From: SIG701 sp045544955
GTDB lineage: Bacteria > Bacillota > Clostridia > Oscillospirales > CAG-272
DNA length: 64,000 nucleotides
Assembly (NCBI GenBank): GCA_045544955.1
Contig: JAZPZY010000071.1
Location: 1-64,000, forward strand
Reading direction: 5' to 3'
Shown here: positions 49,449 through 58,132 of the stretch, one piece after another
Position numbering within the stretch: the first letter of the stretch is position 1
Layout of the letters: every line of letters begins with the position of its first letter
Notes under the pieces: generated by a model
Told to the model about the DNA's origin: nothing
The model's database searches: none
What the model saw: only the letters and a program-made list of their open reading frames with translations
Position numbers and translations under genes: made by a program

Positions 49449-49892
49449 ATGAGCGATCCGACGAAAGAGTTGCTTCGAACAATTTATATCGGTGCCAAAA
49501 GCGGCTGTGAAGCGATAAACGGCATGCTGCCGAAAATCACCAGCAACCAGCTGCGGCAAGATACGGTTAATCAGCTGGAGGCGTATGCCGGCTACGCCAA
49601 TCGGGCAGAACAACTGATGGAGGAAAAGGGAATCACCGGCATCACGTTTCCGCTGATGAACAAGCTGAGCGTGCGGGGCGGTGTGATGATGGAAACCATG
49701 GGCAGCGTTACTCAGGACGAGCTGGCACGGCTTCTGCGAGTCAGTTCACGGGAGAGTGCGAATCGCATGCGGAGTGCCATCGCCGATATGTCGTCAGCAG
49801 GCTGTGATCGGGACGTGCTTGCTCTTGGGCAGGATATGATGAGTTTTGAAATAGCCGAAGCCGAGCATCTGGGAACGACGAAATACGAATAA
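49449..49892 (+). CDS. Hypothetical helical-bundle protein
   Basis: The 147-residue product has AGAGGTG 7 bp before its ATG. It is almost entirely helical in character: an amphipathic helix RTIYIGAKSGCEAINGMLPKI, then QLRQDTVNQLEAYAGYANRAEQLMEEKG, a third helix with NKLSVRGGVMMETMG, and a fourth with RMRSAIADMSSAG. This is the pattern of a four-helix ferritin-like or DUF2383-like bundle. The metal-binding EXXH motifs of true ferritins are not evident. No signal peptide. Function unknown. Confidence 0.65.
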   Translation: MSDPTKELLRTIYIGAKSGCEAINGMLPKITSNQLRQDTVNQLEAYAGYANRAEQLMEEKGITGITFPLMNKLSVRGGVMMETMGSVTQDELARLLRVSSRESANRMRSAIADMSSAGCDRDVLALGQDMMSFEIAEAEHLGTTKYE

Positions 49893-49894
49893 AA

Positions 49895-49925
49895 AGGAGG
49901 TGCTGCATTCTCAGCAGCACCTCCT
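49895..49925. terminator. Hairpin after the helical-bundle gene
   Basis: AGGAGGTGCTGC (49895-49906) pairs with GCAGCACCTCCT (49914-49925). A/T-rich tail exists only on the minus-strand side, so it is a weak terminator for the plus strand. Confidence 0.55.
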
Positions 49926-50018
49926 CCGCGAGGATTCCCTTATCCGCAAAGGCGGCCATTTTTTGCCCGAAACGGGCAAAAAAACGGGAAACGTCGCCGC
50001 AAATTTCTGCGAAATTTC

Positions 50019-50047
50019 AAATATTTGCGTAAATGACGCAAATATTT
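50019..50047. repeat. Perfect 12-bp inverted repeat
   Basis: AAATATTTGCGT (50019-50030) and ACGCAAATATTT (50036-50047) with a 5-bp centre, in the gap between convergent genes. It may be a protein-binding palindrome or part of a terminator array. Confidence 0.5.
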
Positions 50048-50048
50048 G

Positions 50049-50080
50049 GGGCTGTTGCACGGAAATGCAGCAGCCCTTTT
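50049..50080 (-). terminator. Hairpin terminator at the end of fakA
   Basis: GGGCTG-T-TGCA pairs with TGCA-G-CAGCCC over CGGAAA, 8 bp after the fakA stop on the minus strand. No strong T tract follows on that strand. Confidence 0.55.
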
Positions 50081-50087
50081 GCGTGTT

Positions 50088-52022
50088 TTATTCTGCAACA
50101 AACAGATAGGGATAAATATCCTGTCCGCCGTCGATGAAATAGACCTCGGAACGGGGGAATTCCTTCGTAAGATATTCCGTGAGCACCGCCGTGTCGCTTT
50201 CGGAAGCGTCTTTGCCCACGAAGACAGTCAGCATAAACTTCTCGGGAAGATTGAGCATCCGGGAAGCGAGACGTTCTGCAGCGGTGAGACATACCTCTTC
50301 GGAGAGAATGATTTCCTTCTCGATAACGCCGATCGTGTCACCTTTTTTGATTTTTACGCCGCCGATCTCCGCATCACGGATCGAAGGAGATACATAGCCG
50401 GCCGTGGCACGGCTCATTGCCTCTTTCATGGAGGATTCGATGGATTCGGGATCCTCCGCGGTCAGATCCGCCGTGGAGATGGCAACGTAACCGGAACCGA
50501 TGCTCTTTGAGGGAATCACGTGAATGACTGCATCTTTGTAGAGCGTCGCTGCCTGCTGTGCGGCCATGAGAATATTTCCGTTATTGGGGAAAACGAAGAT
50601 ATGCTCCGCCGGAATCTTTGCGAAAGCGTCCAGAAAATCGTTGGTGGAGGGGTTCTGCGTTTGTCCGCCCGAGATGATCTGATCCACGCCCAACTCGGTA
50701 AAGAGATCGTCAATGCCGGGGCCGTTGGATACGGCCGCAATACCGTAGGGCTTTTTGACGGCGGGAACCGGCTGTGCAGGGGGCGCCGGCTGTTCTTCTT
50801 GGGATGCCGGTGCGGTTTCATCCGCCGGGGTGAGTTCTGTATGCTGCACGGACATGTTTTCGATTTTCACAGTGAGAAATTCACCGAACGTCAGACAGTG
50901 TGCCAGCACCTTATCCGGCGTGAATGTATGTACGTGAATCTTCACGATGCCGTCTGTAACGAAAGCCACGATGGAATCACCGATTTGAGCGAGGAAGGAC
51001 TTCAAGGCGTCCACGTCGAAGTGATCGGGATCCGCCTTCCGCCGCGTGATCTGAACAAGCAGTTCGGTGCAGTAGCCGTAGGTCATTTCGCTGTCGGCGT
51101 TAAAGGCGAATACAGCAGGCTTTGCGGCAGGTTTTCCTGCAGCGGATACGGTATCGAGCGAAAGCTCTTCGCCGTTCAGCACCCGGTTGAATCCGTCCAT
51201 GATATAGAGGAGACCGGCACCGCCGCTGTCAACCACACCTGCATCTTTCAGAACGGTGAGGATCTCCGGCGTACGGTCCAGGGAGGCGTGCATTTCCTTC
51301 ACCAGATCAGCAAAGAACGTGCGGATGTTGCTCTCGGCGGTGATGTTGGAAACGGCGTATTCTACGGCTTCACGGGCAACGGTAAGGATCGTGCCCTCGG
51401 TTGGCGTCATTACGGAGCCGTACGCTTGCTGTACGCCGAGCTCCAGCGCATGGCCGAGGACGGTGGGATCGGCCGTTTCCTTGCCGATAAAGCCTTTGGC
51501 CGTTCCGGCAAAGAACTGAGAAAGGATAACGCCGGAGTTGCCGCGTGCACCGAGCAGCATGCCGTGGGAAAGGGCGTTCATGATTTCGCCGAGATCGTCG
51601 GAATCCATGTTTTCGATAGCGGCAATACCGCTTTCGATCGTCATACGCATGTTGTCGCCCGTATCACCGTCCGGAACGGGGAATACGTTCAGTCGGTTGA
51701 CCTCATCCGCATTTTTGGAGAGAAGTGCGGCACCGCCGATCGCCATGCGGCAGAGCAGCTTTCCGCCCAGTGCCTTCAGATTGTTTTTGATACCGCCGGA
51801 TTCTTTTTTTGCAGCTCTTTCTGCTTCTCGTTTTGCCTCGCGTTCCTGACGTTCAGCCTCGCGTTCGGCTTTGCGTTCTTCTTTTTCAAGACGGCGTTCC
51901 ATTTGCAGCTTTTCAAACTCCGGATCTTTTTTTACTTTGATTTTCACAACGATGTGATAGCGGGGTGCAGGCGTGTCCGGACTGTCGGAGCCGTCTTTTG
52001 CATGAAAGTATCTCAGTGCCAT
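50088..52022 (-). CDS. fakA: Fatty acid kinase catalytic subunit (DhaL domain, FakA/YloV-like)
   Basis: The ATG at 52022 has AAGGAGAG upstream. The 644-residue protein phosphorylates fatty acids bound to DegV-type FakB for phospholipid synthesis. The DhaL ATP-binding part (about residues 85-290) has NRLNVFPVPDGDTGDNM with the Mg-binding Asp residues and ALSHGMLLGARGNSGVILSQ. The central and C-terminal FakA domains follow, with a Pro/Ala-rich linker near 405-430. It is about 90 residues longer than usual at the N-terminus because of an extremely charged KEERKAEREAERQE segment (about 45-75) that should form a helix or coiled coil. It is encoded 4 bp after fakB. Confidence 0.92.
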   Translation of the reverse strand: MALRYFHAKDGSDSPDTPAPRYHIVVKIKVKKDPEFEKLQMERRLEKEERKAEREAERQEREAKREAERAAKKESGGIKNNLKALGGKLLCRMAIGGAALLSKNADEVNRLNVFPVPDGDTGDNMRMTIESGIAAIENMDSDDLGEIMNALSHGMLLGARGNSGVILSQFFAGTAKGFIGKETADPTVLGHALELGVQQAYGSVMTPTEGTILTVAREAVEYAVSNITAESNIRTFFADLVKEMHASLDRTPEILTVLKDAGVVDSGGAGLLYIMDGFNRVLNGEELSLDTVSAAGKPAAKPAVFAFNADSEMTYGYCTELLVQITRRKADPDHFDVDALKSFLAQIGDSIVAFVTDGIVKIHVHTFTPDKVLAHCLTFGEFLTVKIENMSVQHTELTPADETAPASQEEQPAPPAQPVPAVKKPYGIAAVSNGPGIDDLFTELGVDQIISGGQTQNPSTNDFLDAFAKIPAEHIFVFPNNGNILMAAQQAATLYKDAVIHVIPSKSIGSGYVAISTADLTAEDPESIESSMKEAMSRATAGYVSPSIRDAEIGGVKIKKGDTIGVIEKEIILSEEVCLTAAERLASRMLNLPEKFMLTVFVGKDASESDTAVLTEYLTKEFPRSEVYFIDGGQDIYPYLFVAE

Positions 52023-52026
52023 GTTG

Positions 52027-52893
52027 TTATCTCTCCTTTCCAACGAAGAACAATGCCATCGTGCCGGGACCGGAATGTGCACCGATTACCGCACCGACGT
52101 GCGTGACCAGGTGCACCGTGACACCGTACTTTGTATCCAGCACGTTTTTCAAATAGGCAACGTCCTCATCGCAGTCTGCGTGAGAGATGAACACCGTGCC
52201 GCCTTTAGGATCCACGGCGGTTGTGCCCAGCTTATCGGCAAGTGCGTCAAGGGAAGCTTTTCTGCCGCGTACCTTTACGATCGGGATCAGTTTACCGGCG
52301 TCATCCACGTGCATGACCGGTTTAATACCCAGCATGCCGCCAACGAAAGCGGCGGTAGCGGAGACACGGCCGCCCCGTTTCAGATATACCAGATCGTCCA
52401 CGGTAAACCAGTGACAAAGATGAGGACGGATCTCCTCGGCGTAAGCGGCGGCTTCCTCAATGGAAGCACCGGCTTTCCTTTTCTCGTTTACCAGATAAAC
52501 GAAGAGTCCCTGACCGGCGGATGCACACAGGGTATCCACAGTCAGAATTTTTCTGTCGGGATACTTTTCTCTGAGCATTTCGGCTGCGATGCGGCCGGAA
52601 TTGTACGTGGTGCTGAGACCGGAGGAAAAGCCGAGATAGAGGAGGTCATTGCCTTCTTTCAGAATCTCCTCAAAAGCGTTCATAAACGTGTCGGGGTTGA
52701 TTGCGGCTGTCTTAGCCACGCCGCCTTCACGCATACGGTTGTAGAATGCAAGAATGTCCATATCGTCGCCGGTGTATTCCGTGTTGTCGCCTTCAAAGCG
52801 GAAGGTGAGGTTCAGATAGGGAACATCCCATTCTTTCAGTACGTCTGGCTTAATATCACAGCCGGAGTCGGTAAAAAGTACGAAGTTGCTCAT
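52027..52893 (-). CDS. fakB: DegV family fatty-acid-binding protein (FakB)
   Basis: The 288-residue protein has the DegV fold: FTDSGCDI at the N-terminus, YTGDDMDILAFYNRMREGGVAKTAAINPD, then LYLGFSSGLSTTYNSGRIAAE, DTLCASAGQG and the C-terminal ISHADCDEDVAYLKN and THVGAVIGAHSGPGTMALFFVG. FakB binds a fatty acid in its cavity and presents it to FakA. The conserved Ser and Arg/His of the acyl-phosphate site are in the expected stretches. It is co-transcribed with a MarR regulator upstream and fakA downstream. Confidence 0.92.
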   Translation of the reverse strand: MSNFVLFTDSGCDIKPDVLKEWDVPYLNLTFRFEGDNTEYTGDDMDILAFYNRMREGGVAKTAAINPDTFMNAFEEILKEGNDLLYLGFSSGLSTTYNSGRIAAEMLREKYPDRKILTVDTLCASAGQGLFVYLVNEKRKAGASIEEAAAYAEEIRPHLCHWFTVDDLVYLKRGGRVSATAAFVGGMLGIKPVMHVDDAGKLIPIVKVRGRKASLDALADKLGTTAVDPKGGTVFISHADCDEDVAYLKNVLDTKYGVTVHLVTHVGAVIGAHSGPGTMALFFVGKER

Positions 52894-52929
52894 GTTAGTC
52901 TCCTTTATGTATGATCATTTTGGGGGATG

Positions 52930-53403
52930 TCAGTTGTTTTCTGCACTGCAAAAACCGTTTTCTGCCATATCACGCAGATTATCCGTGATGGAACGCAGGG
53001 ATTCGTAAAAGACGGTGCGATGTTCTTCGGAGAGGTCTTGCCCCGCAATTTCCACAGCCTGCGCGATGGTTTTTCTCATAGCGGCGGCAGCGGCAAGGCC
53101 TTTGTCTGTCAGACGAAGAACGGCCCGGTATTTGTTCTTTCCTGAACCCGATTTAGTAATAAGCTCTTGCTTCTCCATGATTGCCGTCATGCGGGAAACG
53201 TCAGATTTGTCACGACCGCATATTTCCGATATTGCGGTGGCCGTGATACCGTCGGGATGCTGGGCAAGGGTTAAAAGGTACATGGAGTGGCCGCCTTTCA
53301 GCCCGTATTTTTTCATTTCATCGGCAGCCAGCTTGTGCCAGTAACGGGTGATTTCCGAGAGTGCGAAAGAAAATTGCTCAAACCGTTGGAAGCGGTCTGT
53401 CAT
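52930..53403 (-). CDS. MarR-family regulator, probable regulator of fatty-acid uptake
   Basis: The 157-residue protein is a winged-helix MarR member: helix-turn-helix ITATAISEICGRDKSDVSRMTAIMEKQELI at about residues 54-83 followed by the wing SGSGKNKYRAVLRLTDKG. N- and C-terminal helices form the dimer. It is the first gene of the fakB-fakA operon, so control of exogenous fatty-acid use (as FabT or FadR-like factors do) is the natural inference, but no operator was verified. Confidence 0.82.
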   Translation of the reverse strand: MTDRFQRFEQFSFALSEITRYWHKLAADEMKKYGLKGGHSMYLLTLAQHPDGITATAISEICGRDKSDVSRMTAIMEKQELITKSGSGKNKYRAVLRLTDKGLAAAAAMRKTIAQAVEIAGQDLSEEHRTVFYESLRSITDNLRDMAENGFCSAENN

Positions 53404-53533
53404 AGAAAAATCTCCTTTTGGCCTGTAGATTCGCCGTTTTACGGCAAAATGACTGAATATTTGAAGGAAGTTGCATTGTCAACAATTATTATAACATAAA
53501 AAGGGAGGAAATGTCAATGCGTTTTGCAATTAA

Positions 53534-53560
53534 AAAAGAAAGGACGGAAAAATCCGTCCT
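53534..53560 (-). terminator. Terminator of spoVM
   Basis: GGACGGA pairs with TCCGTCC (53542-53559) and on the minus strand is followed by TTTCTTTTTT. Confidence 0.88.
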
Positions 53561-53583
53561 GATTCTATGGATGTATGCCGGGA

Positions 53584-53664
53584 TCAGTTTGCCCTTGTAC
53601 CAAGGAAAAGGCGTCGGAGTAAGGGGGAAAGATAGCGGGGCGATTTCACAACGACGATTTTCAT
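53584..53664 (-). CDS. spoVM: Stage V sporulation protein M
   Basis: A 26-residue ORF with GAGGAGG 4 bp before the ATG at 53664. The product MKIVVVKSPRYLSPLLRRLF plus six residues matches SpoVM in length and pattern: MK(I/F), a basic KxPxFL core and an amphipathic helix with Arg residues. In Bacillus subtilis SpoVM is exactly 26 residues, is encoded next to thiN and binds the convex forespore membrane to recruit SpoIVA for coat assembly. The gene lies directly after thiN, the conserved position. It implies that the organism can sporulate or descends from sporulating ancestors. Confidence 0.85.
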   Translation of the reverse strand: MKIVVVKSPRYLSPLLRRLFLGTRAN

Positions 53665-53727
53665 AAAGCCTCCTCATGTGCTGCAAAGAATCTTTGCGTC
53701 TCGGTACAGTATATGAGGGAAGGGCGG

Positions 53728-54357
53728 CTATTGTGCACCGCTTTCAATGAGCAGAACGGGGGCACCGGAAACTTGAATTTCAGCGGCGTTGCCGGTGATC
53801 TCGTTGCTGACGGCAAACGGATTATCCCGGGTGAGAACGGCGTTTGTCAGCGGATACTTGCACCCGCGAACGGTGACGGTGCTGCGATCCAGGGAGAAAA
53901 GGGAAAAATAGAAAAAATGGGACGCAGGCAAAGTGCAGATCTCGTTGTGCAAAATCCGGATGCGGTTGGCACCGTCCGTGATGGTGGCTTTAACGCCCCG
54001 GGACTGCAGATTCTCCAAAAAGAATACGTTGGAAAAGGTGTGATCGGTGCGTCCGCCCGTCCCGCCGATAATGGACAGACTGTTTACCCCTCGCCCAATG
54101 GCCAGATTGCAGGCGAGCATGGTATCCGTGTCGTCTTTTTCGGCGGGAACGCGGATGATCTCGGCATCGGGTATATCGGGAATAGGGGAAGAATCAAAAT
54201 CGCCGGCAATCACGGATGGGGTGATGCCGCAGGCTTTGGCGGTGAGCCAGCCGGAATCGGCGGCGATGATCAGATCACCGGAAAGATCTTCCGGCAAAAG
54301 CAGAGCAGCTTCGCAGTGACCGCCTGTAAAGATAACAGCACGTTTTTCAGATGTCAT
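53728..54357 (-). CDS. thiN: Thiamine pyrophosphokinase
   Basis: The start at 54357 overlaps the rsgA stop and has GGAGG 10 bp upstream within rsgA. The 209-residue enzyme makes thiamine pyrophosphate from thiamine. Motifs are IIAADSGWLTAKACGITPSVIAGDFDSS (about residues 30-57), EKDDTDTMLACNLAIG and GGTGGRTDHTFSNV (metal and nucleotide site). The C-terminal half is the thiamine-binding beta domain. A classic member of the prpC-prkC-rsgA-thiN cluster; the rpe gene commonly found between rsgA and thiN is absent here. Confidence 0.92.
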   Translation of the reverse strand: MTSEKRAVIFTGGHCEAALLLPEDLSGDLIIAADSGWLTAKACGITPSVIAGDFDSSPIPDIPDAEIIRVPAEKDDTDTMLACNLAIGRGVNSLSIIGGTGGRTDHTFSNVFFLENLQSRGVKATITDGANRIRILHNEICTLPASHFFYFSLFSLDRSTVTVRGCKYPLTNAVLTRDNPFAVSNEITGNAAEIQVSGAPVLLIESGAQ

Positions 54358-55346
54358 CGGCCTGATTCCTCCTGGCGCCGCTTCCAGTCCGGCTTTTTTT
54401 TCATTTCCGTAAAGATCTCCACGTAGCTTTCGTGCCGTCCCTTGGGGATGCATCCCTCAGATACGGCGGAAAGAATGGCACAGCCTTCTTCCTTCGTGTG
54501 GGTGCATTTCGTATAGCGGCAGTCTCCCAAATGGGGGCGGAACTCACGAAATGCATAGGGAAGCTCCGCCGGATCAAAGAAATTGAAGCGTGTGAAATCC
54601 AGAATCGAGAATCCGGGTGTATCGGCGATCAGACATACGTGGCCGTCGCTTTCAAACGGGAACAGCTCTACGTGCCGGGTGGTTTGCCGTCCCCGCTCCG
54701 CACGGCGGCTGATCTCGCCCGTCTTGAAAGATACGCCGGGAAAGAGCTTCGTCATCATAGTGGACTTGCCCGCACCGGAGGCGCCGGCAAAGGCAGCGGT
54801 TACGTTTTTATTCCCGTCGGACAGTGAGAAAAGGAATCGGTGAAGCGTCTGTACGTCCGCTTCCTCGTGGGCTGAAAGAGAAAAAGCAGTAAATCCTACC
54901 GAAGTATACAGGGCGGTGATCTCGTCGGCCTTTTGCGGATCCAGATCCCGTTTCGTCACCAGAACTACCGTTTCTATACCGGCCGCTTCCGCAATAGCGA
55001 TCAGCTTGTCTGCCGTTTTCAGATCAGGGGCAGGGCGGGCGGCAGGAATTACCAGAAACAGGTGCGTCAGATTGGCAAGGGGCGGCCGGATCAGACTGTT
55101 TTTTCGCGGCAAAATCTCATCGATCACGAAAGCGGCGGTTTTTCCGTCGTTGGTGATGGGGGCGTCACTGTCCCGGCTGATGCAAACCGTGTCGCCGGGC
55201 AAGGGCGAGATCTTCTCATGTCGAAACACGCCGCGCGCCCGGCACAGAAGGATTTCCTCTCCCGGCACAAGCGGCAAAGGGCGGACTCCAAAAAGTCCGC
55301 CCACACCGCGTACGATAATGCCTGTTTTTATCGATTCGTCATGCAT
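54354..55346 (-). CDS. rsgA: Ribosome small-subunit-dependent GTPase A
   Basis: The 330-residue protein has an N-terminal OB-fold, then a circularly permuted GTPase with TKRDLDPQ (G4), GASGAGKSTM (G1, P-loop), TTRHVELF (G2) and ADTPGFSI (G3), and a C-terminal Zn finger (CRYTKCTHTKEEGC). It matures the 30S subunit and releases assembly factors. Overlap of its stop with the thiN start couples the two. Length and order are normal for Firmicutes. Confidence 0.95.
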   Translation of the reverse strand: MHDESIKTGIIVRGVGGLFGVRPLPLVPGEEILLCRARGVFRHEKISPLPGDTVCISRDSDAPITNDGKTAAFVIDEILPRKNSLIRPPLANLTHLFLVIPAARPAPDLKTADKLIAIAEAAGIETVVLVTKRDLDPQKADEITALYTSVGFTAFSLSAHEEADVQTLHRFLFSLSDGNKNVTAAFAGASGAGKSTMMTKLFPGVSFKTGEISRRAERGRQTTRHVELFPFESDGHVCLIADTPGFSILDFTRFNFFDPAELPYAFREFRPHLGDCRYTKCTHTKEEGCAILSAVSEGCIPKGRHESYVEIFTEMKKKPDWKRRQEESGR

Positions 55347-55368
55347 TGTTATTCATCCTGTCCGTGGT

Positions 55369-57225
55369 TCAGTTACCGCCGAATCCGTTCTGCCACCCCG
55401 GTACACCGGGAATCGTGGGCATCTGGGGAATGGGAGATGGGGTGTAGTCGTCATTATTGTTGGGCTTCGTCGTGTTTTGTGGCTTTTTATCCGTGTTATC
55501 CGCCGTGTCAGTTGTTTCTGCAGGCTCCGTTGTGGCTGCCGGCGGCTCTTCCGGCTGTTTTGTCGGATCCACGTAGCCCGGACCGCCGCTGACAACGAAA
55601 TCGATGGCCGTATTGGCGTGAACGATCGTGGTGGCTTTGATACTCTGCGAGATAACGGTGCCTGCCGGATAGCCGGCTGCCTCGTACGTGACGGAACCAA
55701 CTCGCAGACCGCAGTCGGAGAGTTTTTGGAGCGTTTGTGCCTCGGTAAGCTTTGAGAAATCCGGTACGGCTACCGAGCCGAGAGAGGGACCGATACTGGC
55801 GTAGATCGTTACCGTTTCGCCCAGTTTCATAATGGATCCGGCTTCCGGTTCGGTGCGGATCACGCGGCCTACTTCAAAGGTTTCGCTGTGCACGCGGGAG
55901 ACGGTGGTTTTGAGTCCAAGGTTTTTGCAGATTCTTTCCGCTTCCCGGTAATCCTCGATGACAAGATCTGGAAGCACGGCTGTTTCGGCACCCTGGCTGA
56001 TCACCAGTTTGAGATTGCATTTTTGCTCACCGGGAACGACCTTGCGCCTCTCTCCCTGTGCCGGTTCCTGCTGAATGATCACGCCTTTATCATATTTCGG
56101 GTCGTGTTTATATTCCGTTTTCAGCGTATAGTATTCGGATTTATCAAAAAATTGCTGCAGCTCATCCGTATAATAGGCGCCGACGAAGTTAGTGACCGTA
56201 ATCGTTTCTGCGTTGGAATTGTCTGTGAAAATAAAGCGGCTCAGCATAACGTAACCGCTGATAAGGGCAACGATCAAAAAGGCAAAGACAACGCCCAGGA
56301 TAATGGGAAGCATGGAGTGGCTTGCCTTGTGGGGCTTGCGTTTTTTGTTTTTTGCGGTATCTTTTTTGATTTCCTTGAAAACGACGTTGGGGTTTTCTTT
56401 CAGCCGATGGACCTGCCGCAGCATGACAGACGCTGCCTGATAGCGTTCGTCCGGCTCTTTTTCCATGGCCTTGACGATGATCTGTTCCAGACCGACGGGC
56501 AGGGCGGCGTTGATCTGCCGCGGGGGGATGGCGGCTTCGTTCACTTGCATCAATGCAACGGAAACCGGACTTTCCGCATCGAAGGGAAGCTGTCCGCATC
56601 CCATTTCATACATAAGAACGCCCAGCGAATACAGATCGCTCCGGGCGTCAATGGCACGTCCGCTTGCCTGCTCCGGGCTGATATAATACACCGTACCGAT
56701 GGCCTTGTCCGTCATCGTTACTGTTTCGGCGTTGGGAAGCTTAGCGATGCCGAAGTCCATCACCTTGATCACGCCGTTTTTCAGCAGCATGATATTTTGT
56801 GGCTTGATGTCCCGGTGCACGATGCCCTTGGCATGTGCGTGTTCCAGGGCACTTAGGATCTGTTCCGTGTAGCTCAGGATCTCTTTCAGGCTGAGTACCC
56901 CGCGGCGTGTCATGTAATTCTTCAGCGTAATGCCTTCCACGAATTCCATAACGATATATTTGACGTTATCCCGTACGGATACGTCATAAATATTGACGAT
57001 ATTGGGGTGGGAAAGTATAGCAACGGCTTTCGATTCGTTGATAAACCGCTTTACGCTTTGCTGGTCAGCGGCAATTTCATCACGCAGCATTTTTACGGCA
57101 ACGACACGACGCATGAGCAGATCGTGTGCTTTATACACCACGGCCATGCCGCCGATGCCGATGATCTTTTCTATTTTATATCGGTTGTCGAAAACGGCAC
57201 CGACGTATCTTTCAAATCCATCCAT
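55369..57225 (-). CDS. prkC: Serine/threonine protein kinase with PASTA domains
   Basis: The 618-residue kinase has an N-terminal Hanks-type domain: Gly loop IGIGGMAVVYKA, K45 in AVKML, HRDIKPQN (137-144) and DFG (157-159). A basic juxtamembrane linker (KKRKPHKASH) leads to one transmembrane helix (about 304-328), then three PASTA repeats (about 340-545). The tail is Pro/Thr/Asn-rich with a Gly-rich end. PASTA domains bind muropeptides or lipid II, linking wall status to kinase activity and, in spore formers, germination. It is encoded directly after prpC, the cognate phosphatase. Confidence 0.95.
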   Translation of the reverse strand: MDGFERYVGAVFDNRYKIEKIIGIGGMAVVYKAHDLLMRRVVAVKMLRDEIAADQQSVKRFINESKAVAILSHPNIVNIYDVSVRDNVKYIVMEFVEGITLKNYMTRRGVLSLKEILSYTEQILSALEHAHAKGIVHRDIKPQNIMLLKNGVIKVMDFGIAKLPNAETVTMTDKAIGTVYYISPEQASGRAIDARSDLYSLGVLMYEMGCGQLPFDAESPVSVALMQVNEAAIPPRQINAALPVGLEQIIVKAMEKEPDERYQAASVMLRQVHRLKENPNVVFKEIKKDTAKNKKRKPHKASHSMLPIILGVVFAFLIVALISGYVMLSRFIFTDNSNAETITVTNFVGAYYTDELQQFFDKSEYYTLKTEYKHDPKYDKGVIIQQEPAQGERRKVVPGEQKCNLKLVISQGAETAVLPDLVIEDYREAERICKNLGLKTTVSRVHSETFEVGRVIRTEPEAGSIMKLGETVTIYASIGPSLGSVAVPDFSKLTEAQTLQKLSDCGLRVGSVTYEAAGYPAGTVISQSIKATTIVHANTAIDFVVSGGPGYVDPTKQPEEPPAATTEPAETTDTADNTDKKPQNTTKPNNNDDYTPSPIPQMPTIPGVPGWQNGFGGN

Positions 57226-57263
57226 CCGTATACATCCAGTTTCAATAGTATTTTGGTACGTAC

Positions 57264-58028
57264 TTAAAGAGCGATGACGACGGCGGTAATGTTGTCCGAT
57301 CCGCCAAGGTCATTGGCACGGCTGATGAGTTTTTTCGTTTTTTCCTCCACGGGAGCACTGTCGGTGAGTATCTCCCTCATTTCCGTGCTGTCCAGATGAT
57401 TCGTGAGACCGTCGGAGCAGAGCAGAACGTAGGCAGGCTCTGACGTGGGATCGATTTCCGTAACGAATACGTCTGCGTCCACGTTGGATTCCGTGCCAAC
57501 GGCCCGGGTGATGATGTTGCGGTTGGGAGCAGTTTGGGCCTCCTCCGGTGTCAGACGGCCGGTGTCTACCAGATACTGTACGTAGGAGTGATCGTGGGAG
57601 ATCTGCTCCAAATTTTCCCCCTGGGCAACGTAAAGACGGCTGTCACCGATATTTGTGGTATAGAGTGTCGTTCCGATGAGCAGGGCAGAGACCAAGGTAG
57701 TGCCCATGCCACGGAGTGATTCGTTTTCCTCAGAACGGTGGAACACAGCTTTGTTGGAGGTGAAAGCGGCGTGCCGCAGTGCTCTGTGAATCTGGGAGTC
57801 GGTACATTCCAGGGTGTTCTGGGCAGTAATATAGGAGGCGACGAACGAATCCATGGTGCTTACAAAAGATTCAGCCGCCGTGGAACTTGCTTCCCAACCG
57901 CCGCGGGCACCGCCCATACCGTCACAGACGACGGCTAAAAGAATACCGGGGGCATATTCTTTTATAAGATAATTATCCTGATTTACGCTTCGTTTCATAC
58001 CAACGTCCGTAATTCCGCTGTATTGCAT
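57264..58028 (-). CDS. prpC: PP2C-type serine/threonine phosphatase
   Basis: The start at 58028 has GGAGGTG upstream; further upstream in-frame codons would extend far into rlmN and are ignored. The 254-residue enzyme carries PP2C motifs: VGMKRSVNQDNY, AVVCDGMGGARGG with metal-binding Asp, GTTLYTTNIGDSRLYVA and LLCSDGLTNHLD, ending in NDLGGSDNITAVVIAL. It reverses PrkC phosphorylation. Confidence 0.94.
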   Translation of the reverse strand: MQYSGITDVGMKRSVNQDNYLIKEYAPGILLAVVCDGMGGARGGWEASSTAAESFVSTMDSFVASYITAQNTLECTDSQIHRALRHAAFTSNKAVFHRSEENESLRGMGTTLVSALLIGTTLYTTNIGDSRLYVAQGENLEQISHDHSYVQYLVDTGRLTPEEAQTAPNRNIITRAVGTESNVDADVFVTEIDPTSEPAYVLLCSDGLTNHLDSTEMREILTDSAPVEEKTKKLISRANDLGGSDNITAVVIAL

Positions 58029-58132
58029 AGGGAAAAACACCTCCAAACCGATTTCGGTGCAGCGTATTTGCGTATTTGAACTATTGTAACATATTCTTAC
58101 GCATAAGTAAAGGCAGAGTTTTGTATTTCGTG

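Noticed and set aside
50520..52106. Long open frame on the plus strand opposite fakA
   Set aside because: Antisense shadow of a conserved gene with no start signal and no recognisable motif.
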